DNA of 64,000 nt, taken from the NCBI GenBank assembly GCA_023055425.1, contig JALGPY010000006.1, positions 90,927,935-90,991,934 on the forward strand, given 5' to 3'. The notes beneath the pieces were generated by a model. That model was given only the letters and a program-made list of their open reading frames with translations. It had not been told where the DNA came from and made no database searches. This DNA comes from Linanthus parryae. Taxonomy: Eukaryota > Streptophyta > Magnoliopsida > Ericales > Polemoniaceae. Positions 12,702-24,607 of this stretch are shown piece by piece (within the stretch, counting starts at the first letter, position 1; each line of letters begins with the position of its first letter). A program made the translations under genes and the position numbers.

Positions 12702-12936
12702 GCTTTGAGCACAAAACCACTAATGGGCTTGTAATTTTGAGAGATGTGGGCCTGGTGGGATCATGATAAGGGTCAATCAACAAGCCATAGGGACCTAAAA
12801 CGGTATATGGTAACAAAGGAAGGTCTTTGATCAAGCTATGCAAAGAGATGCGGATTTGTGGTAGTTTCAACATGAAGTTTGGTAAGTCATCGTCCACCAA
12901 CGGAGCTACCATTGGAACAGTGTCGGAGTTGAGATC
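12702..12936 (-). pseudogene. left part of LINE-ORF1-like relic split by the Athila insertion
   Basis: A 73-codon minus-strand frame (12691-12912) contains no family signature I can name. Its importance is positional: the Athila element inserted at its upstream edge, and the AGATC duplicated at 12932-12936 recurs at 22627-22631. Removing the element joins this segment to the minus-strand relic at 22627-24214. The two together are the pre-insertion locus. Confidence 0.35.
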
Positions 12937-15076
12937 TGATAACGCCCAAATAGGGGTTATCTTTTAGCCTGAATTGACGTGCCTTTTTGTTGGAAAGCCG
13001 CGTTTTAGCCAGAATTCACCCTCGAAAAGCCTTGGTTTTAGGAACGAGATGTTTATTTGCTCTTCGTAAATTTCTGCTTATTTCACGCATTTCGAGATAT
13101 GATCGCGGGTTTGTTCATGTTATCTTTACAGGAACAGGTTCGGGAAGTGCATTGGGATGCGTGCCGAGACATAATCGGGTTTGCCTTGGGTAACGTGCAA
13201 CAAATTCTCGGAGCATAATTTGACCGAGACTGGTACAAGGGAGAGCGGAATGGAAAACGGAAAGACTGGGGGAAAAACGGGCAGTGAAAACCGACCGAGG
13301 AAGCTGAAAACGCCAAAACCGAGAATGACCGGAATGCGCTCGGTTGACGATATGTGGAGTTTGACTTGGAATTTTGAAGTGAAACCAAGGGCAAAAGAAC
13401 GAAGACGTCAAGCGCTTTCCGAAAACAGGTTATAATGCTGAAACGGAGTCCGGCCGAAAAACCGACTCCCGTCAAGTGTCGGTCCCAGACAGGCCACATT
13501 TGAGTAAGGAGTCTCGGTTTCCAGTGTCTGGAGTCGTGAACAGCTATTTCAGGTTCGTGACGATTTCCGGGACACTTTTGACCCAGGGGTATTTTGACAC
13601 CAGGCCCGGGTTTTCAGAATTCGAGGTTGGATTTTGGCGCCCAGATTCAGTCAGAAGTCTTTCTAGGGCCAGAGTCAGGATTGGGCAGAATTTGGAGCGA
13701 TTTTGACCCAGGGGTATTTTGGTAATTTTGACAAGTTTCGGGTCAAAACGCAGGCCGAGACAGAAAAGAGCAGGAAGACACCAAGGAAGGAAAAATGGAG
13801 ATTTCAGGCAGAATTGTGGGACCCAGAAGACCCAGCCAGGCCTAGCAGAGGACCAAGCCAGACCATCAGGAGCCCGCTGCCTGCGTATATACGCAGGGGC
13901 TTGCGTATATATGTAGCCTTTTGCGTATATACGCAGGCAGGAGAGAGGGTGTTGATTTTGTGGGCCCCTGTTTGCGTATATACGCAGACAGAGAGAAGAA
14001 TTGGAAGTTGAAATGTTGCTGCAGACAGCGCGTATTCCGAGGCGGTTTCGGGTCCAGCGGCAATTTCGTAATTATGGCAGTTTCTAGAAACGTCTCCAGC
14101 ACTATATAAAGACTCGTCCAGGCTCGTTTTAAAGGAGAAAAACACACAACACAGCACAATCCATGGAGAAGTCGGAGCATCCCGGGAGAGCACGAAAGCG
14201 CGATTCCAGATTCGAAGACCTAGTTTGATCTTATTCTCTCTCTCATTCAAAAACTGTGTTATTTATGTTATGAGTTCTAGTAGCTATACTTTTACCTAGG
14301 TTCTCGGTGAACCTAGGGTTTCTTTTTTAGAGATTAGTTCTACGTTTTGACTATGAATTCATGATCGTACTACCTTAATTCATCAGCTTTATTCGTTATT
14401 TTGTCTTTGAATTTTACTGTTTATGCATGATTGGAGTAGCTAACCAGGATTGCTACAAACCCGAGCCGGTAGGTGAAAACGTCTGGTTAGGATTAGGAAG
14501 AGAAGACATAATTTAGCACCTTACCTCGATGGGCCGACTAGCGAAGGGGAGTTAGGACTAGCCTGAAATCGTTGAGACCAACTGTTAGAGAATCTGAACC
14601 GGGCCATCAGGACAGGTTAGAAACCCTAGCAGGCTTAGAACGAGACAGCAGACTTAGGCAGCTTAACAGGAATCCGACAGTCTGCAGGAATGTGATAACG
14701 TGCAGGAAAAGAAAAGATGCTGCACAATTGGTACGTGGCACGGATAACGAGACTGCTGTGTGTTTTTATGTCAAACAAAGAACGAAAATTTGAAGAACCC
14801 TAGGGGATCCCGGGACCTAGTATCTCAAACCCTAATTTTACAACCTCAAGATTATTCAGAAAATTCTCACAAAAAGATTTACGTTTCAGTTATTTACTTT
14901 CAGTACTTAGTTAGCAAACAAACTCTCAAAATATTCCTCCTTTTTACACTCTGCAGCTTAAAACTAATTACTAGAAAAACATGTAAAGTCCCTGTGGGAT
15001 CGATAATCCGAGTTGAAAATACTATCTATATTACTTGATTCATATACTTGCGAATAGAACGCTAAAAAGCGCATCA
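12937..15076 (+). repeat. 5' LTR of the Athila-type element
   Basis: It starts TGATAACGCCCAAATAGGGG and ends AAAAAGCGCATCA, matching the other LTR at both ends. Length is 2140 bases. It holds four copies of the CTGCGTATATACGCAG palindrome (13881, 13901, 13921, 13972), two of them with one T for C at the first base and one more degenerate. A TATA box follows at 14103. It lacks about 66 bases of palindrome array present in the 3' LTR. Confidence 0.92.
14103..14111 (+). promoter_or_regulatory. TATA box of the 5' LTR
   Basis: TATATAAAG, preceded by a GC-richer stretch and conserved in the 3' LTR at 21652-21660. Its place about 1.17 kb into the LTR is reasonable for the U3/R boundary. The palindrome cluster lies 115-220 bases upstream of it. 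Confidence 0.6.
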
Positions 15077-15082
15077 AGTTTT

Positions 15083-15100
15083 TGGCGCCGTTGGCAGGGA
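15083..15100 (+). promoter_or_regulatory. primer binding site, Athila type
   Basis: TGGCGCCGTTGGCAGGGA begins six bases after the 5' LTR. It fits the TGGCGCCGTTGCCGGGGA site of Athila elements, which use a tRNA-Asp primer, with a two-base change (GC to GCA-type alteration in the second half). Confidence 0.85.
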
Positions 15101-15205
15101 CTTTTTAGGGTTTATTTAGTAATCCGAATTAATTTTCAGAGTTTTTATTTTTTCATTTTTATTTTTCTGTAATCTCACTACTCTTGAGATCTCTACTTTT
15201 TCAGG

Positions 15206-16402
15206 ATGGGCGACAATACCGAGAGAACGCCAGAACTGCCCGAGAAACGTACTCCAGCCGAGATGGCTCGGTACATTGAAGATCTCATCGCAGCAGGCTT
15301 TGCTACCCGGAACAACCAGAGGACATACAACAGATCTGGAAAGGCGCTGGTGGAAAATTTTGAGGTACCGACGGGAGGACACGAGCCAGCTATTGTGGTG
15401 CCCGAGATCACCGCAGAGCACTTTGACCTGAAATCCTCCACTATCCAGACTGTTCAGACCCTCTGCCCATTCCATGGCAAAGCCGACAAAGACCCGAACT
15501 ACTTTATCGGGAAATTCTAGGATTACTGCAACAAGGTCCGATACAAGGGAGTAGACGCAGAGGCACTTATGGTAATTATGTTCCCGTATTGCCTATATGG
15601 AGTAGCCAAAGACAGGCTCGAATCCCGACCATCCAAATCCATCATAACCTGGGGAGGATGCGTCACAGATTTTCGGGCTAAATTCTACCCCGCCTCCCGG
15701 GTCATTCAACTGCAGAGCGAGATTCTGTCATTCAAACAGAAGATGGGGGAGAGGGTGGTAGACGCATGGGACAGGCTAATGAGATTGGTGAAAAGGTGCC
15801 CTAATCACGGTTTCGGAGATCCGAAGATTCTGCAGGTTTTCTACCATGCACTAGACGTGGAGAGCGCTGACAGGATTGACAGAGAAGTCGGGGGAAACTT
15901 CCTGTACCATGTGGAAAAGGACGATGCCTATGAGCTGATGAAGCAGTTAGCCAAACAGGACACCCGACTGTTTGACGATCGCAGGATGACGGCTAGAGCC
16001 GAACCAGCAGAAGATGACCGTATAGATAATCTGGCCAAGATCGTTAAAGACTTGGTTAAGAAGGTCTACTCGGACAAGAACAGTAGGAGAACCTGATTTG
16101 GACGCGACCATTGAGGAGCTGAGAACCGAAGACACCAATTACGTACAGCAACAGTGGGACCCGAGCCGGTACAGACCAGGTACGAGAGATCATCCCGGGT
16201 TCTGGAATGGAAACCCGAATTCCGTAATTTATGCGCCGGGATTCCAGCACAGGCCAGCGGCTCAGCAAGCCGCACCGACAATGCAGGTGCCGCAGGCCCT
16301 TCTGCACAGCAGTACGATGCTCAGATGAAGAAAATCGAGTCAATGTTTCAAACCATCGAGTCCCGGTTTGCGCACATGGACGCCTTGACAACCGACGTGT
16401 AG
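15206..16402 (+). pseudogene. gag of the Athila-type element, broken
   Basis: This is the structural Gag of the virus-like particle. The frame opens with MGDNTERTPELPEK. The retrotransposon gag domain spans about 15400-16000 and includes FRAKFYPASRV, QKMGERVVDAWDRLMRLVKR and HGFGDPKILQVFYHALD. A TAG at 15518-15520 interrupts it but the frame continues in phase (15521-16096). After the TGA at 16094 the coding sense moves to another frame (16098-16328, with NYVQQQWDPSRY and DHPGFWNGNPN) and then another (16154-16402). The N(Y)V..Q and HP.F motifs are usual for Athila gag after the capsid domain. No zinc knuckle was seen. The start was chosen as the first ATG after the leader, 129 bases past the LTR. 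Confidence 0.8.
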
Positions 16403-16680
16403 ACGACCAAAACGTCACTGCGCGCTTTGGAGGTACAAGTAGGGCAGTTAGCACAACAACTAACTGAAAGAGCACTAGGGAACTTACCATCAACCACAGT
16501 AAATAATCCACGTGCTTAGGTCAATGCCATCACTAGTCGAGTGGATTAGTACTACAGGATCCTCCGTATCCTAACCATGCACGTGCAGAAAAGTCGAAGG
16601 AAATCGAGCGTGAAGTAGTTGGCCAGGATAACAGCTCAGCCGACTGGCCCCAGCCGAAGGGCTCGGTTGAGCAGGATGCA

Positions 16681-17877
16681 GTGCAGAACGAAGAGAAGGA
16701 AGCAGAAATGGCACGTGTCTCCAAGGAGATGTCGTATCCTTTGAAGACACGAAAGAGGGATGATAGCAAGGACTACGCCAGATTTCTCGAGATTTTCAAA
16801 CAGCTGAAGATCAACATACCCTTTGCGAAGGCGTTGGCAAAGATGCCCACTTATGCCAAGTTCCTCAAAGATATTTTGTATGGACGGAAACGTATGAGCG
16901 ATTTCGAGACAATAAATCTGACGGAAGATGTGAGCAACTGTGTGAAGAATGGGATACCGAGGAAGAGGAAGGACCCTGGCAGTTTTGTCATCCCGGTGAC
17001 CCTAGGTAATGCTTACACAGGAAAGGCTCCGTGTGACCTAGGGGCCGGCATCAATCTAATGCCTTTGTCGATTTTCAAAACTTTGAAAATCGGTGAACTC
17101 AGGACCACCAGAATCAAGCTTTAGATGGCGGACAGATCCGTGAAGCAGGCTTACGGAGTTATTGAAGATATTCTGGTGAAAGTCGGATAATTGATTTTTC
17201 CGGCAGATTTTGTAATTCTGGACATGGAGGTAGGAGACGTACCCCTCATTCTGGGCAGACCGTTTTTGGCCACTGGATAAGCCATGATAAACTGCAAGAG
17301 CGGAGAACTGACCATGCAAATTAATGAAGACAAGGTGAAGTTCAAATTTTTCGAAAATCTGCAAATGCCGAATTATTACGAGCATGAAGTTGTCAACGCG
17401 ATAGAGGTAGTCAAAGAAGGCAGGGAAAACGAGGAGATGGATGAGCTATGGGCAGAGATTGACAGAGAGCACGAGGAGAGATTCCAGGTGGATCATGCCA
17501 TGCAAGCGGAAAACCGGACCAGTTTACAGCTGGACGAAAGTGGGCAGAAATTGGCCCTGGTCCCGTCACTCAAAGAGCCACCGACCCGAGAGCTTAAACC
17601 GCTCCCGATCCATCAAACTTCAGCACAGCCAAAGCAGTTTCAAGTAGGTCAGAAAGTACTTATCTGCGATTCTCGGAAGCAGCTTTTCACGGGAAAATTG
17701 AGATCTCGTTGGTCAGGACCGTTTATCATCAAAGAGGCGCTTTCATGGGATGCGGTTGAATTGGAGAATCCGCATGACAGTTCAAATTTCAGGGTGAGCG
17801 GAAACCGGGTCAAGCCATATTTGGGCCCGGAAGCAGACGTCATGGTAGACCCTGGCAGTTTTGACATCCCTTGAGCA
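16681..17877 (+). pseudogene. protease region fused to integrase C-terminal tail
   Basis: A single reading phase runs through stops at 17122, 17188 and 17278. The first part includes NIPFAKALAKMPTYAKFLKD and CDLGAGINLMPLS, the Athila aspartic protease region with the active-site D-x-G-A near 17035, then VGDVPLILGRPFLATG, the second conserved protease motif. Sequence normally just before reverse transcriptase (PPTRELKPLPIH) ends at about 17616. It is followed directly by FQVGQKVLICDSRKQLF and LRSRWSGPFIIKEA, which belong to the far C-terminus of integrase. Reverse transcriptase, RNase H and the catalytic integrase core, several kilobases in complete elements, are missing, and the junction keeps the phase. 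The final frame (17284-17877) is open for 196 codons. Confidence 0.8.
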
Positions 17878-20404
17878 AACATGAGGTAACTGGGTCGGAC
17901 CGTCGACCGTAAATTACAAGCGCTGGTTGGGAGGCAACCCAACGTAGTAAGTTAGTTTAAATTATTTCAGTTTTATTTTAAGTTTTAAATTTTAAGAGAG
18001 GTAAGATGAGTGGGTATTGACTTTGAATTGAGTATGTGCAGACACAGTAAAACGGAAAACAGGCATAAAACAGGAAAGAGGAAGAAAGAGTTTTTTTTTG
18101 AACAGTTGTGGGGGTACTGCCTGCGTATATACGCAGGGTACTGCGTATATACGCAGACAGCACCCTCCAACTATACGAAAAAGAACAGGACCCTTAAGCT
18201 GCTGCCTGCGTATATAAGCAGGCTGCTAAGTATATACGCAGGCTGCTGCGTATATACGCAGACAACAACACGTTTTTGCCCCATTTTTCTCTCTCTACCT
18301 CCATACACAGATCCGTGGAGTTTGAAGCGATTTCAGAAAATTTTGTAGAAGGAAAGGCATATTTTAAAAATCTTTAAGAATCGACCCCGGTGTGTTCTGG
18401 CATACTCGACCATCACAGGGACTCGTACGAGTTGGAAATTTTTCAGGAACGGTTTTTCTGCAGAACAGAGCAATCAACCCCGGTGTAAAAAAGTACACTC
18501 GACCATATGGGAGCACATTATCACACACAATGGTGCTCGGGGATTGCACATTTGCAGAGCGCATATGGAGCCCGGAAGGTTGACAACTTTCGTCGAGAAA
18601 TTTTCCGGCGACCGGTCAACGGTCCTTCTCCGCCGGAGTCTGCGGAAAAGTCAGCACCTGTAAGAACTGACTCCGGGTGCACAAGTTCAATTTCTGTCTC
18701 TCGCTTTATTTTTCTGCATATGCTGCCAGTTGTTCCCATTCGATGAAGCAAGCCAGCTCATCCAATCCAGATTATATGCCCGATGATTAGTACCATGAGG
18801 GCATGGCACCATCCAGTGCGGGGGTGGTGGCGTTGTAACTGCATTACTTTTTATTTAAAATAATAATAAAGAAAAAATAAATATTAAAAAATTGATGAAA
18901 ATTTAAAATTTTGAGACTGGGCGAAGGATTTAGCTTAAAACTGGAGAGAGCTTAATGATAGAAAATTTCCCGAAGTGGACGAACTTAGGTGAGGAAGAGC
19001 TGCGAGAATCTGTCTAGGGGAGTTAATAGAGCCAATGCACTTCAGAAAACGCAAGTAGCTGTCTCCCGAGCCATGTATCAGACTAGCTTCCAGACCACCG
19101 TCACCAGGTAGTCGTCAACCCGCCATCACGGTCACCACATCATTTGGTGGAGTGATAGGCAATAGGGGACCTCACGTCCCGTCTCGCGCCTTAGGTCCAC
19201 TAGTGAGCTCCGTTGATCCATTAATCCTTTTTTTGGTAACCTTTTGACCTAGGAAGCCGTTTTTTGATACTCGCATCATTGTAGTATTTTTACCCTTCCT
19301 ACGCGTCATGGCACGAGGGAGTTGAGTTGAAGGGGATTTTCGGGGGTAGAGCAGATTTGTCATACTTGAAAGTGGATGAGCTTCATTTCTATATTTGAGG
19401 GTGTGTAAGGGTGAGATAGTGACGACAGCACACTTCGGTGTGGCGGTGACTCACGACATTACACCGTGAGCACAGGAGGAGAGCCGTAGTGCGTGAATTT
19501 TCCGCACGACATGGAAAACTTGGGTTGACAGGGTTATATGGAGGACGCGCTGAGCTATTTAGACATCATTGGAGTGAGGATGATCGGTTGGAAAAGCGCG
19601 ATTATTTTACAGATTGACTACATGGTACGAAAATTAGTGTGGGGGTGGTCGTTTCAGATTTTATTTCAGTATTTTTATAACACCCCACGTTCATGGTTTA
19701 TCATAGAATTGGTCTGGTTTATATTATTGTTGTTTATTGTGTTGCCCCGCATAAAAAAAGAAGAAGAAAAAAAAGGGAAGAAAATGAAAAGGAGTATCAA
19801 AGGCAGAAAATTCAGGGTGCTTGATTGATTTTATTTCAAAACGCCAGGCCGACAATTTTTATAACAGTTTCACATTCGTTCACAGTTGTGGCCGCAAGAA
19901 CGGCATATACACCGGGACTGGGGAAATTGAGTGTCTAGAATCTTAGGTAATTTGGGTCAGTTTCCGTCATCTTGGTGAGGGAGTGTGAGATTGGGGTATG
20001 TGTGAGTGTGCTGTGACGTTTAGGACATCGCTTCTAAATGACTTATCCTACCATCCCAAAGCCGGCAGATTTACATTACACCCGGAGTAAAAGCACGAAA
20101 GGTGTGCGTTAGGGATACGTTCGGTTTGCGTGTAAAAGCATAAGTAAGTAGTGTTCGTGCTTGTTCCTAACCTAGGGTGGCCCCAAGTTCTTCCAATCAC
20201 CGCAGTTTCTGAAATCTAGGGGAATATGAGAACTTAATGATGTCCAATTTGAGTAGAAGAGATTGTCCAGTCTCACCAAAAAGATAAATTGTTTTTATAG
20301 TATTAATATTGTTTTTAAATAAGTGCAGTTACACCACTCTGGATTGATTCGGGATAGTATGCATTTGTAGTATATAGCTAGAGTTTGCTCGGGACGAGAA
20401 AAGT
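17878..20404 (+). other. 3' non-coding region of the Athila-type element
   Basis: This occupies the place where some Athila elements carry an env-like gene. I see none: the only frame of note, 19538-19828 (96 codons), has hydrophobic segments and a basic tail but no start context or homology I recognise. It begins with GCGCTGGTTGGGAGGCAACC just after the pol stop, a sequence often found at this place. It also holds five palindrome copies at 18121-18261. Confidence 0.55.
18121..18261 (+). repeat. internal palindrome cluster (5 copies)
   Basis: Copies of CTGCGTATATACGCAG start at 18121, 18141, 18205, 18226 and 18246. Those at 18121, 18141 and 18246 are perfect; those at 18205 and 18226 each carry one or two changes. 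The same motif forms clusters in both LTRs. Confidence 0.95.
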
Positions 20405-20420
20405 TTAGAGTGGGGGTATT
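20405..20420 (+). promoter_or_regulatory. polypurine tract
   Basis: TTAGAGTGGGGGTATT abuts the TG of the 3' LTR at 20421. It is the expected primer for plus-strand DNA synthesis. Confidence 0.75.
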
Positions 20421-22626
20421 TGATAACGCCCAAATAGGGGTTATATTTTAGCCTGAATTGACGTGCCTTTGTGTCGGAAAGCCGCGTTTTAGCCAGAATT
20501 CACCCTCGGAAAGCCTCGGTTTTAGGAACGAGATGTTTATTTGCTCTTCGTAAATTTCTGCTTATTTCATGCATTTCGAGATATGATCGCGGGTTTGTTC
20601 ATGTTATCTTTACAGGAATAGGTTCGCGAAGTGCATTGGGATGCGTGCCGAGACAGAATCGGGTTTGCCTCGGGAAACGTGCAGAATTTCTCGGAGCAGG
20701 ATTTGATCGAGACTGGTACAAGGGAGAGCGGAATGGAAAACGGAAAGACTGGTGGAAAAACGGGCAGTGGAAACCGACCGAGGAAGGAGAAAACGCCAAA
20801 ACCGAGAATGACCTGAATGCACTCGGTTGACGATATGTGGAGTGTGATTTGGAATTTTGAAGTGAAACCAAGGGCAAAAGAACGAAGACGTCAAGGGCTT
20901 TCCGAAAACAGGTTATAATGCTGAAACAGAGTCCGACCGATATACCGACTCCCGTCAAGTGTGAGTCCCCGACAGGCCACGTCCGAGTAAGGAGTCTCGT
21001 TTTTCGGTGTCTGGATTCGTGAGCAGCTATTTCAGGTTCGTGACGATTTCCGGGACACTTTTGACCCAGGGGTAATTTGGTCATTTTGACACCGGGCCCG
21101 GCATTTCAGAAGTCGAGGTTGGATTTTGGCGCCCAGATTCAGTCACAAGTATTTTTAGGGCCAGAGTCAGGATTGGGCAGAATTCGGAGCGGTTTTGACC
21201 CAGGGCCTATTTTGGTAATTTTGACAAGTTTCGGGTCAAAACGCAGGCCGAGGCAGAAAAGAGCAGGAAGACACCAAGGAAGGAAAAAAGGAGATTTCAG
21301 GCAGAATTGTGGGACCCAGAAGACCCAGCCAGGCCCAGCAGAGGACCAAGCCAGTCCACCAGGAGCCCCCTGCCTGCGTATATACGCAGGGGCTTGCGTA
21401 TATATGTAGCCTGTTGCGTATATACGCAGGCATGAGAGAGGGTGTTGATTTTGTGGGCCCCTGTTTGCGTATATACGCAGACAAAGAGAAGAATTGGAAG
21501 TTGAAATGTTGTTGTCTGCGTACATACGCAGCCCCTGTGCGTATATACGCAGACAGGGTGCGTATATACGCAGACAGCGCGTATTCCGAGGCGGTTTCGG
21601 GTCCAACGATAGTTTCGTAATTATGGCAGTTTCCAGAAACGTCTCCAGCACTATATAAAGACTCGTCCAGGCTCATTTTAATGGATAACAACACACAACA
21701 CAGCACAATCCACGGAGAAGTCGGAGCATCCTGGGAGAGCACGAAAGCGCGATTCGAGATTCGAAGACCTAGTTTGATCTTATTCTCTCTCTCATTCAAA
21801 AACTGTGTTATTTAAGTTATGAGTTCTAGTAGCTAAACTTTTACCTAGGTTCTCGGTGAACCTAGGGTTTCTTTTTTAGAGATTAGTTCTACGTTTTGAC
21901 TATGAATTCATGATCGTACTATCTTAGTTCATCATCTTTATTCGTTATTCTGTCTTTGAATTTTACTGTTTATGGATGATCGGAGTAGCTAACCAGGATT
22001 GCTACATACCAGAGACGGTAGGTGAAAACGTCTGGTTAGGGTTAGGAAGAGAAGACATAATTTAGCACCTTACCGCGATGGGCCGACTAGCGAAGGGGAG
22101 TTAGGACTAGCCTGAAATCGTTGAGACCAACTGTTAGAGAATCTGACCCGGGCCATCAGGACAGGTTAAAAACCCTATCGGCCTTAGAACGAGACTGCAG
22201 ACTTAGGCAGCTTAACAGGAATCCGACAGTCTGCAGGATTGTGATAACGTGCAGGAAAAGAAAAGATACTGCACAATTGGTACGTGGCACGAATAACGAG
22301 ACTGCTGTGTGTTTTCATGTCAAACAAACAACGAAAATCTGAAGAACCCTAGGGGATCCCGGGACCTAGTATCTCAAAACCTAATTTTACAACCTCAAGA
22401 TTATTCAGAAAATTCTCACAGAAAAGATTTACGTTTCAATTATTTACTTTCAGTACTTAGTTAGCAAACAAACTCTCAAAATATTCCTCTTTTTTACACT
22501 CTGCAACTTAAAACTGATTACTAGAAAAACCTGCAAAGTCCCTGTGGGATCGATAAACCGAGTTGAAAATACTCTCTATATTACTTGATTCGTATACTTG
22601 CGAATAGCACGATAAAAAGCGCATAA
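20421..22626 (+). repeat. 3' LTR of the Athila-type element
   Basis: Length is 2206 bases. It starts TGATAACGCCC, and its last bases read GCATAA where the 5' LTR has GCATCA, so the terminal CA has mutated. It carries seven palindrome copies (21374, 21394, 21414, 21465, 21516, 21537, 21558); the last three are absent from the 5' LTR. The TATA box is at 21652-21660. Confidence 0.92.
21652..21660 (+). promoter_or_regulatory. TATA box of the 3' LTR
   Basis: TATATAAAG in the same context as the 5' LTR box. Transcription from here would read into 22.6-24 kb. Confidence 0.5.
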
Positions 22627-24214
22627 AGATCATCACCCAAAATTAAACCCATATTTTTCGAACGCACAATTAATGAATATGGAGAGTGGGATCAAGAGCT
22701 CTTCTAAAGGCTTCTTCTCGTTTTTTGAAGGAAATGAGAGATAAAGGCGATGGTTGGTTAACCCATGGCAGTCGGTGGTCATTGAAGGAGGGAAATGGAA
22801 GGTTCGGGTTGGATTGTGGGGAGTGGACAAGGGTATCTGGAGGGGGGGGAGTAAAGTTGGGTGGTCCATATGAGAAATAACCCAAGCGGGATCAGACTTC
22901 AGGTTTGGTGAAGGGAGGCCCAAAAATGAAGATGGGTTTTCCGAAAATGAAAGTAGAACCTCACCGGGTGAGATTGTAGGAAGCGGGTCAGGATGATGAA
23001 AAAAATGATTTTTGTTTGGGCTTGGAGAAGATTATTAATGGGCTTCAAAGACGGGGTAGACGGAGGGCCAGGAAAGGAAGTTGGAACTAGGAAAAAGGGT
23101 TAGGTTAGAAGGGGTGGGTTAACAAATGATGTAAACCGGATGAGGGTGAGAAGAAATTGCCACTGGAAGAGTCATCTTGGATAAAAGACCAAATTACCCT
23201 CTTCTTCATCTTCCTCCATTGCACCGCCGTCAAGAGTGCTTGAAACATTGAAGTTGAGCTTGGTGGGCCTATTCAGACCGAAAACATTAAATGCTCTGTT
23301 CATCGGAGTAAAGAGAGGCTTCCCCGCTGCCATGTGATAGTAGAGAGATCCATAAAAAGGTGACTGGAGATATGTTTCCTCTAGAACATGCAACACTTCA
23401 ACCAAATTTCTTGAACATACCGTGTTTGAATGGCATATTTTTCTACAAAAGAAACAAACTTTGAAAATGTTTTCATACCGAAAGTAGAACCATTTGGGCT
23501 AGGCTCCTTGATTTGTTGGTTGCAGATAGGCACATAGTACTAAAGGTACATCAAGTGTCAGACGAACTTTAACCTGAAACTCCACCATGTTTGAAAGCCT
23601 TTTAAGGTCCAAGTCGACATGTTGCAGCTCTCTGGCGAGATGACCCAAATTTTATGTCTGATCGTAGTAAAATCCCTCCATTAAAATACCAGGGATCTTG
23701 ATCCACACATCCAAATTTGGGAAAGAAGCTTCTGAAATTGCAAAATGGGGATCTTTCTCGGAGAAAAAGGTTTTTTCCATGCATGGCAACAAATGCTTAA
23801 TTCTGGAGCAAAGCAATAAAAATGAAAGCAGTGACCTTTCTTTTCTATCCAGATTTTGTCTTTGGATCTGCAATGGGTATTCACAACATTATGGACATCA
23901 GGTTCAACAAAACATGCTCTTTTTTTGTCAACTAAGAACACTCCAATCACATAGTTTTTTTCAAAGAGCTCTGTAGACGTTGACCATTTGAGGATCCTTA
24001 TGAAGGACACACCCTCTTTCATCCACCTGTTCATCGGAGGGCGAGTTTGAAGAGTTTGGGGAGGGAACGGTGGGTTGGTTCCAGTAGTATGACGTCGAAG
24101 AAGACAAAGAAGGTAGAGAACAAATGAATCTTGACAAAGAAAGCCATAAGAGTAAAAGAGAGAGAGATAGAGAGTGACAGAGAGAGGGGGAGGATGATGA
24201 GAGAAACTAGACAA
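22627..24214 (-). pseudogene. LINE-ORF1-like (DUF4283/zinc-knuckle) relic
   Basis: Read on the minus strand, several frames in series resemble the ORF1 type found in plant LINEs and related elements. The 23652-23873 frame ends with FPNLDVWIKIPGILMEGFYY, like the W-I-x-I-P/H stretch of DUF4283 proteins. Further on are VDLDLKRLSNMVEFQVKVRL and, near 23450, FRYENIFKVCFFCRKICHS followed by NTVC, a CxxC-H-C knuckle preceded by the usual (Y/F)-x-Y-E. The tail is acidic (MEEDEEEGNLVF near 23200). Frameshifts and stops break it repeatedly. The Athila element inserted at its downstream end. The identification comes from motif order only, so it is moderate. Confidence 0.45.
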
Positions 24215-24607
24215 GAAAGATTAAAGCAAAATTTAGCCATACAGAAGAGAGAAAACGTATAATTTGACGGAGTCACAAGAGATGATTGGGCAAGAAAGGT
24301 GGTAGTGATGGTTGCTTCATGTTGGGAATGTGGGGGAGTATAAAAAATGAAGATTATGTGGAAAGTGAGTAAATGAGCTCTTGCATGAGCAGGGAGAAGC
24401 TTTCTAGAGAGAGAAAGCATATGGAGCAAACCTTTTTTTTGAGTCCGTAGAACATCTTGAGTTTTAGATAAAGACATTTTTTCCCTTTCAAGTTAACAGA
24501 CTCTGACGACTCCACCGTAAATTTCTTTCTCTAAATTTTGTCATTTCTAACTAGCAGACATTTAAAATCTCAAGGGTGTTTCACACCAACCCCTAACCAT
24601 GGTGGGT

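Larger units (their letters stand above)
12937..22626 (+). mobile_element. complete Athila-type Gypsy insertion, internally deleted
   Basis: The element is bounded by 5' LTR 12937-15076 and 3' LTR 20421-22626 and flanked by the 5-base target duplication AGATC (12932-12936 and 22627-22631). The primer site TGGCGCCGTTGGCAGGGA follows the 5' LTR and a purine tract precedes the 3' LTR. Primer sites of this type are characteristic of Athila. The interior keeps gag, the protease region and the C-terminal tail of integrase, but no reverse transcriptase, RNase H or integrase core, so it is non-autonomous. A rough comparison of the first 290 LTR bases shows about 5 % difference, which points to an old insertion. 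No nested insertion was found in it. Confidence 0.9.

Noticed and set aside
13804..14250. Minus-strand frames with repeated VYTQ/RIYA units in both LTRs
   Set aside because: They are translations of the palindrome repeats and of the LTR promoter region, not genes.
18121..18261. CRISPR-like repeat array
   Set aside because: The repeats are palindromes with unequal spacing, are shared with the element's LTRs and lie inside a plant retrotransposon. No spacer logic or cas genes exist.
19538..19828. Env-like gene of the Athila-type element
   Set aside because: It has hydrophobic segments and lies in the right region, but it is only 96 codons, with no signal peptide, domain or conserved motif that I can identify.
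22686..22880. Plus-strand glycine-rich frame after the Athila insertion
   Set aside because: Low complexity, no known domain, and the minus strand of this stretch fits the LINE-ORF1-like relic better.
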